Source: an uncultured Senegalimassilia sp.
Lineage (GTDB): Bacteria > Actinomycetota > Coriobacteriia > Coriobacteriales > Eggerthellaceae
NCBI RefSeq assembly: GCF_934630535.1
Contig: NZ_CAKTVU010000001.1
Coordinates: 280,491-344,490, forward strand
Direction of reading: 5' to 3'
Length of the DNA stretch: 64,000 bases
The notes under the pieces were generated by a model, which did not search any database, had not been told where the DNA came from, and was given only the letters and a program-made list of their open reading frames with translations. The position numbers and the translations under genes are program-made. Shown here piece by piece: positions 16,025-24,165 of the stretch; position 1 is the stretch's first letter, and every line of letters begins with the position of its first letter.

Positions 16025-17167
16025 ATGAAGTACAGGCGTTTGGGCAGGACGGGGCTTGAGGTCAGCGAGATCGGTTTCGGTGCGGAATGGATGCCGGGCG
16101 ATGACCAGGAGAAGGTTTCCCGTCTGGTTGATTTTGCGGCGGAGCAGGGCGTCAACATCGTGGATTGCTGGATGGCGGACCCGGCGGTGCGCAGGGTTTT
16201 GGGCAACGCCGTCTGCGCGCATCGCGATAGGTGGATCGTGCAGGGGCACTTCGGCGCCACCTGGCAAAACGGCCAGTACACCCGCACGCGCGACATGGAT
16301 GCGGTGGTCCCGGCATGGGAGGAGCTGCTGGCTTGCTTCGACGGGCATATCGAACTGGGACTGATCCACTTCGTGGACGCGGTCGCCGAGTTCGAGCAGA
16401 TCATGAACGGCCCCTTCATCGAGTACGTGCGTGCCGAGAAGGCTGCCGGGCGCATCGATCACATCGGCCTGTCCACGCACAATCCCGAAGTTGCGCTGCA
16501 GGCTGCAGCTACGCCGGACATCGAGATGATCATGTTCTCCATCAATCCCGCCTACGACATGCTGCCTGCTTCTGAGGACATCAACGACCTGTTCAAGGAG
16601 GAGTACCAGCCCGGCCTTGAGAACATGGACCCGCAGCGCAAGCGCCTGTACGCGCTGTGCGAGGAAAACGGCGTGGGCATCACCGTCATGAAGCCGTTCG
16701 CGGGCGGGCGTCTGTTCGACGCCGGGAAGTCGCCGTTCGGTGCGGCGATGACCCCTGTGCAGGCCTGCCATTATTGCCTGACCCGTCCCGCGGTCGCCTC
16801 CGTGTTGGCTGGCTTCAGGGACATCGAGGAATGCGAAGGCTGCCTGGCGTACGAAACCGCCGATGACGAGGCGAAAAACTACGCGTCCATCTTGGCCAAC
16901 GCGCCGCAGCACGCCTATTTCGGCAACTGCATTTATTGCGGGCATTGCCAGCCTTGTACCGTGGGCATCAACATTGCCGAGGTGAACAAGTATTCCGACT
17001 TGGCGCAGATGCAGGATGAGGTGCCCGCATCCGTGCGCGACCATTACCTTGCCCTTGAGGTTCGCGCCGGGGATTGCACCGGATGCGGCGCCTGCGAGGC
17101 GAACTGCCCGTTCGGCGTGCCTATTGCGCAGCGCATGGAGGAAACCGCCGCGTTGTTCGGCGCTTAG
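16025..17167 (+). CDS. Aldo/keto reductase-like protein with C-terminal ferredoxin clusters
   Basis: A 380-residue protein of the aldo/keto reductase group that carries a C-terminal 4Fe-4S domain. The N-terminus (KYRRLGRTGLEVSEIGFG) and the VGITVMKPFAGG strand are typical. The active site has drifted: the expected D-x-A-x-x-Y-G reads DCWMADPAV, so the catalytic Tyr is absent, and the usual T/S-K-x-G Lys position reads VQGH. The His region (LGLIHFVDA) remains. C-terminally, CIYCGHCQPC (about residue 303) and CTGCGACEANCPFGV (about 352) should hold iron-sulfur clusters. It may be an electron-transfer or non-classical redox enzyme. The ATG at 16025 follows GAAGAGGGGG. Confidence 0.85.
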   Translation: MKYRRLGRTGLEVSEIGFGAEWMPGDDQEKVSRLVDFAAEQGVNIVDCWMADPAVRRVLGNAVCAHRDRWIVQGHFGATWQNGQYTRTRDMDAVVPAWEELLACFDGHIELGLIHFVDAVAEFEQIMNGPFIEYVRAEKAAGRIDHIGLSTHNPEVALQAAATPDIEMIMFSINPAYDMLPASEDINDLFKEEYQPGLENMDPQRKRLYALCEENGVGITVMKPFAGGRLFDAGKSPFGAAMTPVQACHYCLTRPAVASVLAGFRDIEECEGCLAYETADDEAKNYASILANAPQHAYFGNCIYCGHCQPCTVGINIAEVNKYSDLAQMQDEVPASVRDHYLALEVRAGDCTGCGACEANCPFGVPIAQRMEETAALFGA

Positions 17168-17405
17168 CGGGGAAGGGGCGCGTCGGGGACTTCGACACGG
17201 TTTCCGGCATGAGGGACTTCGGCGGGATGGGCCCGTTGGCCGATCGTCTCCATGTTTAGCGGCTTTGCAATTGCGGCGTGCCGATCTGTTTTGCGGCTTC
17301 AGAGCAATGAGTCGATGCTGTATGACTTGGTTTTCTCCCTATTTGCACTCAGCTGCGAGCTATCGCTTGCTTTACGAGAATATTTTCATCCGCGATTATA
17401 GGCTC
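17168..17405. other. Non-coding stretch before the mod operon
   Basis: About 240 bases with no convincing gene, repeat or terminator. Base composition falls toward the mod promoter at its right end. Confidence 0.5.
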
Positions 17406-17435
17406 TTGCAAATATTATCATCGTCTGTGTATAAT
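17406..17435 (+). promoter_or_regulatory. Promoter of the molybdate uptake operon
   Basis: TTGCAA (17406-17411), an 18-base spacer and a perfect TATAAT (17430-17435) lie 75 bases before the modA start. The run of AT-rich sequence upstream (about 17370-17405) may act as an UP element. Confidence 0.7.
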
Positions 17436-17447
17436 CGGCGAAATGAC

Positions 17448-17477
17448 AGGCGCCCCTTCGCATGCGGAGGGGCGCCT
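17448..17477 (+). promoter_or_regulatory. Leader hairpin at the 5' end of the mod transcript
   Basis: A 30-base near-perfect palindrome with a 10-base outer stem (AGGCGCCCCT with AGGGGCGCCT) begins about six bases after the predicted transcription start and ends 32 bases before the modA ATG. No T run follows, so it is not a classical terminator. It could stabilise the mRNA or be the binding site of a dimeric regulator such as a molybdate-responsive protein. Confidence 0.6.
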
Positions 17478-17509
17478 GGTGGTATGGGGACAAAAAGAAG
17501 GGAACCGCT

Positions 17510-18328
17510 ATGAAAAAGATGAAGACCCGTTTGGCCGCGATTGCAGCCGTGGCGCTGAGCGCCGTGCTCGCTTGCGGCGTGCTGGCCGGATGCTCCTCCG
17601 ACAAGGGCGAGCAGAAAGCCGAGCAGCCGGAGCAGACCGCCGCGGCAAGCCTTGAGGGCAAAAGCCTCAATATCTATTGCGGCGCCGGCATGACCAAGCC
17701 GTTCCAGGAGATCGCCGATGCCTTCAAGGCGCAAACCGGCTGCGAGATGAATATCACCTTCGCCAACGCCGCGCAGATCCAGACGCAGATCAACACCACG
17801 CAGGAGGGCGACTTCTTCATCGCCGGCTCCGCCGATGAGCTCAAGCCCGTCAGCGACTATGTTGCCGCCAGCACCGACCTGGTCAAGCACATCCCCGTCC
17901 TGGTGGTGCCCGCCGACAACCCCAAGGGCATCCAGACCGTCAGCGACCTGGTGAAGTGCGACACCCTTCTGCTGGGCGACCCGGAGTCCACGCCGATCGG
18001 CAAGATCGCCGTCAAGGCCATGACCGACGCCGGCATCATGGAGCAGGTCAAGCAGTCCGGTTCCATCACCACCTCCACCACGGCTCCGCAGATTGCCGAG
18101 GCCCTGGCCAAGGGCGAAGGCGACGCCGCCATCGTATGGAAGGAGAACGCGGGCAAGGACGGCCTGACTATCCTTGAGAACTCCGGCATGGAAAATTACG
18201 TCAAGACCGTTCCGAGCGCCGAACTCACCTGCGCCGCCGACGCGGACGCCGTCAAGGCCTTCTCCGAGTTCCTGCAGAGCGAAACCGCCAAGAACATCTG
18301 GACCAAGTTCGGCTACGAGCTGGTGTAA
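17510..18328 (+). CDS. modA: Molybdate ABC transporter substrate-binding lipoprotein
   Basis: A 272-residue exported lipoprotein with a lipobox ending LAGC (Cys about residue 26), then a low-complexity EQ-rich linker and a ModA-type binding domain. Typical segments are LNIYCGAGMTKPFQEI near residue 50, DFFIAGSADEL, and DAAIVWKENA. ModA proteins bind molybdate or tungstate outside the membrane and deliver it to the permease. The ATG at 17510 gives a proper signal peptide (MKKMKTRLAA); the frame runs further upstream into the leader hairpin. It is the first gene of modABC and fits the molybdoenzyme cluster 10 kb away. Molybdate versus tungstate cannot be settled from sequence. Confidence 0.88.
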   Translation: MKKMKTRLAAIAAVALSAVLACGVLAGCSSDKGEQKAEQPEQTAAASLEGKSLNIYCGAGMTKPFQEIADAFKAQTGCEMNITFANAAQIQTQINTTQEGDFFIAGSADELKPVSDYVAASTDLVKHIPVLVVPADNPKGIQTVSDLVKCDTLLLGDPESTPIGKIAVKAMTDAGIMEQVKQSGSITTSTTAPQIAEALAKGEGDAAIVWKENAGKDGLTILENSGMENYVKTVPSAELTCAADADAVKAFSEFLQSETAKNIWTKFGYELV

Positions 18329-18331
18329 CGT

Positions 18332-19222
18332 ATGTTTGCGGCACCTGAGCCAAAACGTCACAGAGGTCGCAAGCGCAACATCTTCCCGGCATTGTGCATG
18401 CTGGTAACGGGGATGGTGCTCCTGTTCATCGGGAGCGCCATCTTCGCCATTGTGGCAGGCGGCATCTCGCATTTCGGCGAGGCCATCAGCTCCGAGGAGG
18501 TGCTGTTCTCCTTGCGCATGAGCGTGACCACTTCGAGCATCTCCACCGTCATCTGCCTGTTGCTGTCGCTGCCGACCGCCTATGCGCTGTCGCACGTGGC
18601 GTTTCCCGGCAAGCGCTTGGCCGAGATTTTGATGGAGTTGACGCTGTCGCTGCCTTATATCCTGCTGGGCTTCGCCTTGCTGCTGATCTTCTCGTCGCCG
18701 TTTGGCAAGGCGCTCAAGGAGGCGGGTTTCGCCGTGGTGTTCTCACCTGCGGGAATCGTGTTCGCTCAGATGATCGTGAACCTTCCCTTCGCCATCCGCA
18801 TGATGCGCACCGCCTTCGTCGGCGTCAATCCGCGCATCGAGTTCGTGGCGCAGACGCTCGGCGCCATGCCCTGGGATGTGTTCCGCACCATCATCGTGCC
18901 CATGTGCCGCAACCAGATCATCAGCTGCTTCGTGCTGACCTGGGCGCGCGGCATGGGCGAGTTCGGCGCCACGCTCATGCTCGTGGGCGTGACGCGCATG
19001 AAGACCGAGACCCTCCCCGGCAGCATTTACCTGAGCATCTCGACGGGCAACACCGAGACCGCCATGGCCACGGCCATGATCATGCTGCTGGTGTCGGCGT
19101 TCACGTTGGTGGTGGCCAACGTGCTCGACCGCCCCACGGGCGAGAGCCGCGTGGGAAGGGCCGGCAAGGGCCTGGGCGTGAAGCGCATGAAAGCGTGCGG
19201 GGAATGCGAGGGAAGGCGATGA
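18332..19222 (+). CDS. modB: Molybdate ABC transporter permease
   Basis: A 296-residue inner-membrane permease with about six helices and the BPD_transp_1 fold. The cytoplasmic coupling loop that contacts the ATPase is visible as EFVAQTLGAMPWDVFRTIIVP (about residues 170-190), the EAA motif. The residues ARGMGEFGATLML near 212 are characteristic of ModB/WtpB-type permeases. It begins four bases after modA. Its last codons form an ATGA overlap with modC. A basic C-terminal tail (RVGRAGKGLGVKRMK) is longer than usual. Confidence 0.9.
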   Translation: MFAAPEPKRHRGRKRNIFPALCMLVTGMVLLFIGSAIFAIVAGGISHFGEAISSEEVLFSLRMSVTTSSISTVICLLLSLPTAYALSHVAFPGKRLAEILMELTLSLPYILLGFALLLIFSSPFGKALKEAGFAVVFSPAGIVFAQMIVNLPFAIRMMRTAFVGVNPRIEFVAQTLGAMPWDVFRTIIVPMCRNQIISCFVLTWARGMGEFGATLMLVGVTRMKTETLPGSIYLSISTGNTETAMATAMIMLLVSAFTLVVANVLDRPTGESRVGRAGKGLGVKRMKACGECEGRR

Positions 19223-19950
19223 GTGGCGGCAGCATCGAGGTCCGCGATATGGTGGCGCGACGCGGCAGCTTCTCGCTGCGCGTCGATAGCCTGCATATCG
19301 AGCCGCACGAGATATTCGCCATCGTGGGGGAGACGGGCGCGGGCAAGACCGTGCTGCTCGAGGCGATCGCCGGCGCGTTCCCCCTGGAAAGCGGCAGCAT
19401 CCTGCTCGACGGCAAGGACATCCGCTGCCTGCCCGTGCAGCAACGGCGGCTGGGGATCGTCTATCAGGACCATGCGCTGTTCCCGCACATGACGGTTGCG
19501 GAGAACATCGGCTACGGCTTGAGGATGGCGCGCGTGCCGAAGGCGGAGGCGGCAAGCCGCGTGGACGAGATGCTCGACCTGTTCTCCATCCGCCATATCG
19601 CCGACCGGTACCCCGGCATCATCAGCGGCGGCGAGGGCCAGCGCACGGCATTGGCGCGCGCCCTGGTGCTGCAGCCCGAGATCCTGCTGCTCGACGAGCC
19701 GTTCTCGGCGCTTGACCCCACCACCAAGAAGCGCATGTACGAAACGCTGCGCAACGTGCACGGCCGTTTCCGCTGCACCGTGGTGTTCGTCACGCACGAC
19801 TTCAACGAAGCGCGCAGCCTAGGGCATCGCGCGGGCATCATCCTGGACGGCGCGCTGCAGGCGGTGTGCCCTGCCGACGAGCTGTTCACGCGCGAGTTCT
19901 CCCCGCAGGTCATGGCGTTTCTGGGCCGCGGCGAGGGCGAGCCGCGGTAG
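19219..19950 (+). CDS. modC: Molybdate ABC transporter ATP-binding protein, short form
   Basis: A 243-residue ATPase with Walker A GETGAGKTV (about residue 37), Q-loop YQDH, signature ISGGEGQRTALARA, Walker B ILLLDEPFSALD and the switch His in VTHD. It energises molybdate import through ModB. The signature is SGGEGQ rather than SGGQQQ. The C-terminal molybdate-binding TOBE domain of E. coli ModC (about 350 residues) is absent, so this protein cannot sense molybdate by itself. The ATG at 19219 sits in an ATGA overlap with modB after GGGAAGGCG. Confidence 0.9.
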   Translation: MSGGSIEVRDMVARRGSFSLRVDSLHIEPHEIFAIVGETGAGKTVLLEAIAGAFPLESGSILLDGKDIRCLPVQQRRLGIVYQDHALFPHMTVAENIGYGLRMARVPKAEAASRVDEMLDLFSIRHIADRYPGIISGGEGQRTALARALVLQPEILLLDEPFSALDPTTKKRMYETLRNVHGRFRCTVVFVTHDFNEARSLGHRAGIILDGALQAVCPADELFTREFSPQVMAFLGRGEGEPR

Positions 19951-20105
19951 ACGACGGGCCGCGGGAAGGGAAGCCGTCTCGGATCGTGCGTGCGGCGGGC
20001 AGCGGGAAGGGAAGCCGTCCCGGGCCGCACGCGCCACGGCCTGCAGCAAGCGGTATCATCTTCAAAAAGGAAAACCACGCGCTAGGAAGCGCAAGGAGGA
20101 ATCAC

Positions 20106-20948
20106 ATGTATATCCCGGATAGCTATCTTGATGAGCTTATCGCCTCCGACATCCCCAGCGGGATCGACCTGACCACGCACGTCCTGGGCATCGGCGGGCA
20201 GCCGGGCCGCATGGAGTATTACACGCGCGACGCGGCGCTGCTTTGCGGAACCGAGGAGGCCGCCCGCATCTTCGCCCGCTTCGGCTGCACGGTGGCAGAA
20301 GCGCTTCCCAGCGGCAGCATGCTTGCGCCCGGCGACGTGTTCATGACCATGGAAGGCCCTGCGGCCGGCCTGCATATGGGCTGGAAGATCTGCCTGAACA
20401 TCTTCGAGTACTACTGCGCGCTTGCCACCAAAGCCAAGCAGATGGTGGACGCCGTGCATGCCGTGAACCCGCTGTGCGAGGTGCTTACCACTCGCAAGCT
20501 CATGCCCGGCACCAAGCCTTTCGATGTCAAGGCGCTCACGCTCGGCGGGGCCTTCCCGCATCGTCTGGGATTGAGCGAGACGGTGCTTATCTTCGAACAT
20601 CACCTGACCTTCTACGGCGGGCTTGAGAAGCTCATCGCCGACCTGCCGCAGCTCAAGGCGAAGGTGTGCGAGAAGAAGCTGTTCGTCGAGTCGAGCGTTG
20701 AAAACGCCGTGCGCCTGGTGGAAGCCGGCGTCGACGGCGTGCAGCTTGACAAGGTCCCGGCGGCCCAGGTCGCGCAGCTGGTGCCGCAACTCAAGGCCAT
20801 CAACCCCCACGTGACGCTCATCGCCGCCGGCGGCGTCAACCTGGGCAACGCGGCCGAGTACGCCGCCACCGGCGTGGACGGCCTGGCAACCACCTGCCTG
20901 CACTTCGCCAAACCCCTCGACATGAGCGTGCGCATGAGCGCGCTGTAG
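20106..20948 (+). CDS. modD: ModD, quinolinate phosphoribosyltransferase-like protein of molybdate operons
   Basis: A 280-residue member of the nicotinate-nucleotide pyrophosphorylase fold that is found as ModD in molybdenum transport operons. Signatures are ETVLIFEHH and the phosphate-binding end ITLIAAGGVNLGNAAEYAATG-like region near residues 235-255. It keeps R-K-L-M-PGTKP near residue 133, where true NadC has RKTxPGxR. Its biochemical role in molybdenum metabolism is not known. The ATG at 20106 follows AAGGAGGA. It lies 155 bases after modC on the same strand, and may have its own promoter or be the operon's last gene. Confidence 0.85.
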   Translation: MYIPDSYLDELIASDIPSGIDLTTHVLGIGGQPGRMEYYTRDAALLCGTEEAARIFARFGCTVAEALPSGSMLAPGDVFMTMEGPAAGLHMGWKICLNIFEYYCALATKAKQMVDAVHAVNPLCEVLTTRKLMPGTKPFDVKALTLGGAFPHRLGLSETVLIFEHHLTFYGGLEKLIADLPQLKAKVCEKKLFVESSVENAVRLVEAGVDGVQLDKVPAAQVAQLVPQLKAINPHVTLIAAGGVNLGNAAEYAATGVDGLATTCLHFAKPLDMSVRMSAL

Positions 20949-21036
20949 GGGCGACGCGGTTCGTGCTGTCCTCATGTGTGCTTCAGGGCCTGCATGCGGA
21001 CAGCGCGGTGGGGTGCGCTTTGATGGTCCGACCGCG

Positions 21037-22086
21037 CTACCCTTTCCAGACGTACCCTGTCGCAGGACCGGCTCCCACCTTCTCGATTTTACCGCTTGCC
21101 AACAGATCCGATAAGGCGCGCTCGATGGTGGTCTTGCTGATGTCCGGGCATGCGGAGGCGATGTCGCGCTTGGTTACCTTGCCGACGGAGCTGCGCAGCA
21201 CCGCCTCGACGCGCTCGGCTTTGGTGAGCTTGGCGTCTACCACCGCCGAGACACGCTCCTCGAACTCGCGGTATGTCGCTAGGATTGCGCCCAACATATA
21301 GCGCACGAACGGGCCGGGGTCGTTTCGGCCCTCGTGCCATCCTTGCGAGCTCGCCGCCAAGGCGTCGTAGTACGCGTCCTTGGTGCGCTCGATCTCCTTC
21401 TCAATGGAGACGTACTTGCCAACCATGTAACCTGCCTTGTACAGCAAAAGCAGGGTAAGCAGCCTGGACATGCGCCCGTTGCCGTCGTTGAAGGGATGGA
21501 TGCAGGTGAAGTCGAACACGAATATCAGAGAAGCAAGCAACGGGTCTATCGACTCGCTTGCAACGGCGCTGCGGTACGCGGAACATAAGCGCTCAATGGC
21601 GTCCTCGGTGGCCACCGCGGGAACGGTTTTCAGCCGCACGTACTCGGTGCCGTCCGGACGTATGCCGCGCACCTCGTTGTCGCCGACCTTGAAGTGCCCG
21701 CCCATGGAGGACGGCGTGTGCCGGTACATCTGCCGGTGAAGCTGCAATATAACGTTCGGCGTAACGTCGATGAAGTCATGGCTCTCATGTATGGTGGCTA
21801 GCACGTCGCGATAGCCGGCTATCTCCTCCTCATCGCGGGAACGCAAATCAGACTTCTCGGACATGATCTGTTGCAGGCGCCTGTCGCTGGTGCGTATGCC
21901 CTCGATGCGGTTTGAGGCCTCGGTTGACTGGACCTTCGCAACTTCCGTCAGGGCATCAAGGACATCCGCCTTGGCGTTGAGGTAGAGCGTTTGCCGACCC
22001 TTGTGCTCATGGACCGCCGTGAGCAGCTCCACGGTTTTCGGCGTTAGCAAGCCTTGCGGCATCTGCGTGTAGTCGAAATGCCTCAT
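21037..22086 (-). CDS. Fic family protein with N-terminal inhibitory helix and C-terminal winged helix
   Basis: A 349-residue Fic enzyme likely to transfer AMP to a protein. The active-site motif HPFNDGNGRMSR is complete (about residue 196). An inhibitory motif of the S/T-x3-E-G/N type, SNRIEG, lies near residue 58 in the N-terminal domain, as in class II self-inhibited Fic proteins. The C-terminal 65 residues (KRDIASACPDISKTTIERAL) look like a winged helix that may bind DNA, typical of the Fic/DUF4172-like regulators. The ATG at 22086 overlaps an AGGAAGCG site. It stands alone with a repeat-containing promoter region. Confidence 0.92.
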   Translation of the reverse strand: MRHFDYTQMPQGLLTPKTVELLTAVHEHKGRQTLYLNAKADVLDALTEVAKVQSTEASNRIEGIRTSDRRLQQIMSEKSDLRSRDEEEIAGYRDVLATIHESHDFIDVTPNVILQLHRQMYRHTPSSMGGHFKVGDNEVRGIRPDGTEYVRLKTVPAVATEDAIERLCSAYRSAVASESIDPLLASLIFVFDFTCIHPFNDGNGRMSRLLTLLLLYKAGYMVGKYVSIEKEIERTKDAYYDALAASSQGWHEGRNDPGPFVRYMLGAILATYREFEERVSAVVDAKLTKAERVEAVLRSSVGKVTKRDIASACPDISKTTIERALSDLLASGKIEKVGAGPATGYVWKG

Positions 22087-22099
22087 GTTCGCTTCCTAT

Positions 22100-22128
22100 C
22101 TGCATCATCCATCGTTTAACTGCATCAT
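22100..22128. repeat. Direct repeat CTGCATCAT upstream of fic
   Basis: The nine bases CTGCATCAT occur at 22100-22108 and 22120-22128, exactly 20 bases apart on one face of the helix, in the leader or promoter of the Fic gene. This could be an operator for the protein's own winged helix. The minus-strand sequence TATGAT (22122-22127) may be a -10, overlapping the distal repeat. Confidence 0.5.
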
Positions 22129-22330
22129 ATTTTAATCATTGATGTAGATATATTCCAGATGAGGCAGATGGACACACGAAAAAACGCAGCAGACGCCGGA
22201 GGCGAACAAGATTAGCGGCTGGTGTCGATGAGCTCGGCGGCATCTTTATCTTCTCGATGAAGTGCTTTTCCAGAGGGTGTGACCTGCTGTGACATGAGCG
22301 CGCTGTAGGGAAGCGCCGGGTTTTGCGCCC

Positions 22331-22780
22331 TTACTTGAAGATGGCCCATTTGCACAGGCAGAAACCCCAGATGCCCTGCATCGCCATGGTGATGAACTTC
22401 CCTGCCATCTCCGGGCAGCCGAATGTTGCGGCCGCCCAACCGATGAACCAGGTGCCGAATAGGAAGTTCCAGACATACAAAGCGATGAACATCGCCACGC
22501 TACGCCAGAAGTTGCTCGATGCCTTGAACGTGATGTTGTGGTTCATAAGGAAGTTGAACGAGCCTGAGCATGCGACGGCGATGCCGTTCGCGATGCCGGT
22601 TGGCAGCGCAAGCTGGGCAGCCGCGAACGCGCCTAACTCGACAAACGTCTGCATAATGGATACGCCGTAGTACATAAACGCCTGTCGAATGCCCTGGGCG
22701 AGGGTCGATCGGCTGGGATGCTCTTGCGCGGCATGAGCCTGTGAGCTATCGATATGGAGGGCGCTGGGTTTCATCTGCAA
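22331..22780 (-). CDS. GtrA family membrane protein
   Basis: A 149-residue protein with four predicted helices and the GtrA signature (FNFLMNHNITF). GtrA-like proteins are thought to move polyprenyl-linked sugars across the membrane for cell-surface glycosylation. The N-terminal 30 residues are hydrophilic. It follows the VOC gene by 18 bases on the same strand and is probably co-transcribed with it, although the two functions are not obviously linked. No glycosyltransferase lies nearby, so its partner must be elsewhere. Confidence 0.82.
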   Translation of the reverse strand: MQMKPSALHIDSSQAHAAQEHPSRSTLAQGIRQAFMYYGVSIMQTFVELGAFAAAQLALPTGIANGIAVACSGSFNFLMNHNITFKASSNFWRSVAMFIALYVWNFLFGTWFIGWAAATFGCPEMAGKFITMAMQGIWGFCLCKWAIFK

Positions 22781-22798
22781 GGCCGTCGACGTGAATCC

Positions 22799-23167
22799 CT
22801 ATTTCGCGGGGATGATCTCGATCCATTGGCCATCGGGGTCGGCGATGAAATACAGGCCCATGCGAGGGTTTTCCCTGATGATGCAGCCCATCTTCTCGTG
22901 AAGCTCATGGAAGGCGTCGAAGTCGTCCACGGCGAAGGCGATGTGGGTGTCCTTGCCGCCGTTGTCGTAGGGCTCCACCTGCCCGCGGTTCCAGGTGAGC
23001 TCGATCTCGAAGGGCGCCTCGTCGTTCGCCATGAAGGTGTTGGTCCAGGAGCCGTCCTCGGGGCCCATCTCGCGAACCACCTTCATGCCCAGCGCCTCTT
23101 GATAGAACTTGATGGTTGCTTCCTTGTCCAGAACGTGGGTGCAACGATGGACGAACTTCGCTTTCAT
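22799..23167 (-). CDS. VOC superfamily (glyoxalase I-like) protein
   Basis: A 122-residue vicinal-oxygen-chelate protein. It shows the paired beta-alpha-beta-beta-beta motifs and the four metal ligands expected of glyoxalase I: His near residue 11 (CTHVLD), Glu in FEIEL, His in THIAFAV and Glu in WIEII. It probably isomerises a thiol hemiacetal such as that of methylglyoxal. Length matches lactoylglutathione lyases, although Actinobacteria lack glutathione, so the thiol may differ. The ATG at 23167 has GAAGGAGGC. It heads a two-gene unit with the GtrA protein. Confidence 0.88.
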   Translation of the reverse strand: MKAKFVHRCTHVLDKEATIKFYQEALGMKVVREMGPEDGSWTNTFMANDEAPFEIELTWNRGQVEPYDNGGKDTHIAFAVDDFDAFHELHEKMGCIIRENPRMGLYFIADPDGQWIEIIPAK

Positions 23168-23420
23168 GTTTTGCCTCCTTCGGGTTCGGGCTTCGTCTTC
23201 CGCTTCAGCGCCGACTGGCGCTTTCCCGGAAAGAGGGCGCTGAGCAGGGTTGGATTCAAAGCCTTACGCGATTCATTCCATAGCTGAGAGTTTACCTTTT
23301 TCACCGGAAGGGGGCGCCTGCTCGCAGGTACATGCTGCTGCCAGCACATAAAATCATGACAACGGGTTCTCTTTCGCCCCCGTTGCCGGCAGCGAAGCGA
23401 AAAGAAGCTGCTCGCGCACG

Positions 23421-24080
23421 CTACGGGAGCCGGTATGTGCGGCCTTCGTAGTCGATGATGCCTTCCTTGCGCAGCTTCGACAGCTCGTTCGATAGTGCGC
23501 TGCGGTCGACGCTGAGATAGCTTGCCAGCTTGGTCTGGCTGTAGGGGATGGTGAAGACGCGGGTGCCGGCTTTCTTCTGCTGCTGCGACAGGAAGGCGAG
23601 GATCTTCCCCCGTATGGTCTTGGGGGTCATGGCTATGGCGCGGCGGTTCATATCCAGGTTGCTTAACGCCAAGGCGCGCATGAGGTTCGAGGATATGTGC
23701 GAGTGGCAGCCGCACTGCTTGGGGCAGGGGTGGATGATGCGCTCGGCTTTGAGCAGCACCACCTCGCAGGCCGAATCCGCGAGCACGTCGATGTCGAGCG
23801 GCTCCATGCTGCAGGCGTAACCGTGGGCGAAAAGCGATCCGGGCCCTAGTATCTCCAGGATGGTCGTTTCGCCCCAGGCATCCGATACCTCCACGCGCAC
23901 GCGGCCGGACAGGACGATGCCGAGGTGCTCGGTGGGTTGCCCGGAGCGCATGATCCGCTCCCCTCGACCGAACGATTTCCTTACGGCCCCAAGGCAGGGC
24001 AGCATCAGGTCCGCTTCGTCTTTGGTGATGCCGCAGAACAGCATCGAGGAAGATTTGGAAATATCAAGCATTGGCTTCAC
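23421..24080 (-). CDS. Crp/Fnr family transcriptional regulator
   Basis: A 219-residue regulator with an N-terminal cyclic-nucleotide-like beta-roll and a C-terminal HTH_Crp (about residues 152-217; QTKLASYLSVDRSALSNELSKLRKEG). Between them is HPCPKQCGCHSHI, a cluster of three Cys and three His around the dimer helix. That could bind haem or an iron-sulfur cluster, or be a redox switch. It is divergent from hcp, the classical target of nitrosative-stress Crp/Fnr regulators such as HcpR, so I infer control of hcp. The first ATG at 24080 is used; a second at 24071 is equally possible. Confidence 0.9.
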   Translation of the reverse strand: MKPMLDISKSSSMLFCGITKDEADLMLPCLGAVRKSFGRGERIMRSGQPTEHLGIVLSGRVRVEVSDAWGETTILEILGPGSLFAHGYACSMEPLDIDVLADSACEVVLLKAERIIHPCPKQCGCHSHISSNLMRALALSNLDMNRRAIAMTPKTIRGKILAFLSQQQKKAGTRVFTIPYSQTKLASYLSVDRSALSNELSKLRKEGIIDYEGRTYRLP

Positions 24081-24099
24081 CTGTAGGTTTCACAACAGA

Positions 24100-24119
24100 A
24101 CTGTATGCAACGCAACAGT
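24100..24119 (+). promoter_or_regulatory. Candidate Crp/Fnr operator between the regulator and hcp
   Basis: ACTGT (24100-24104), ten bases, then ACAGT (24115-24119): an inverted repeat with the spacing and TGT/ACA edges of Crp/Fnr sites. TATAGT at 24119-24124 just after it could be the hcp -10. The site is in the 85-base gap between the two divergent genes. Confidence 0.55.
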
Positions 24120-24165
24120 ATAGTGCAGTCACTCCAAGAAAAACCCCGTGATAGAGGAGCGCAAA

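Noticed and set aside
22290..22310. ATGAGCGCGCTGTAGGG repeated from the end of modD (20934-20950)
   Set aside because: Only 17 bases match and nothing on either side does; likely chance or a trivial scrap.
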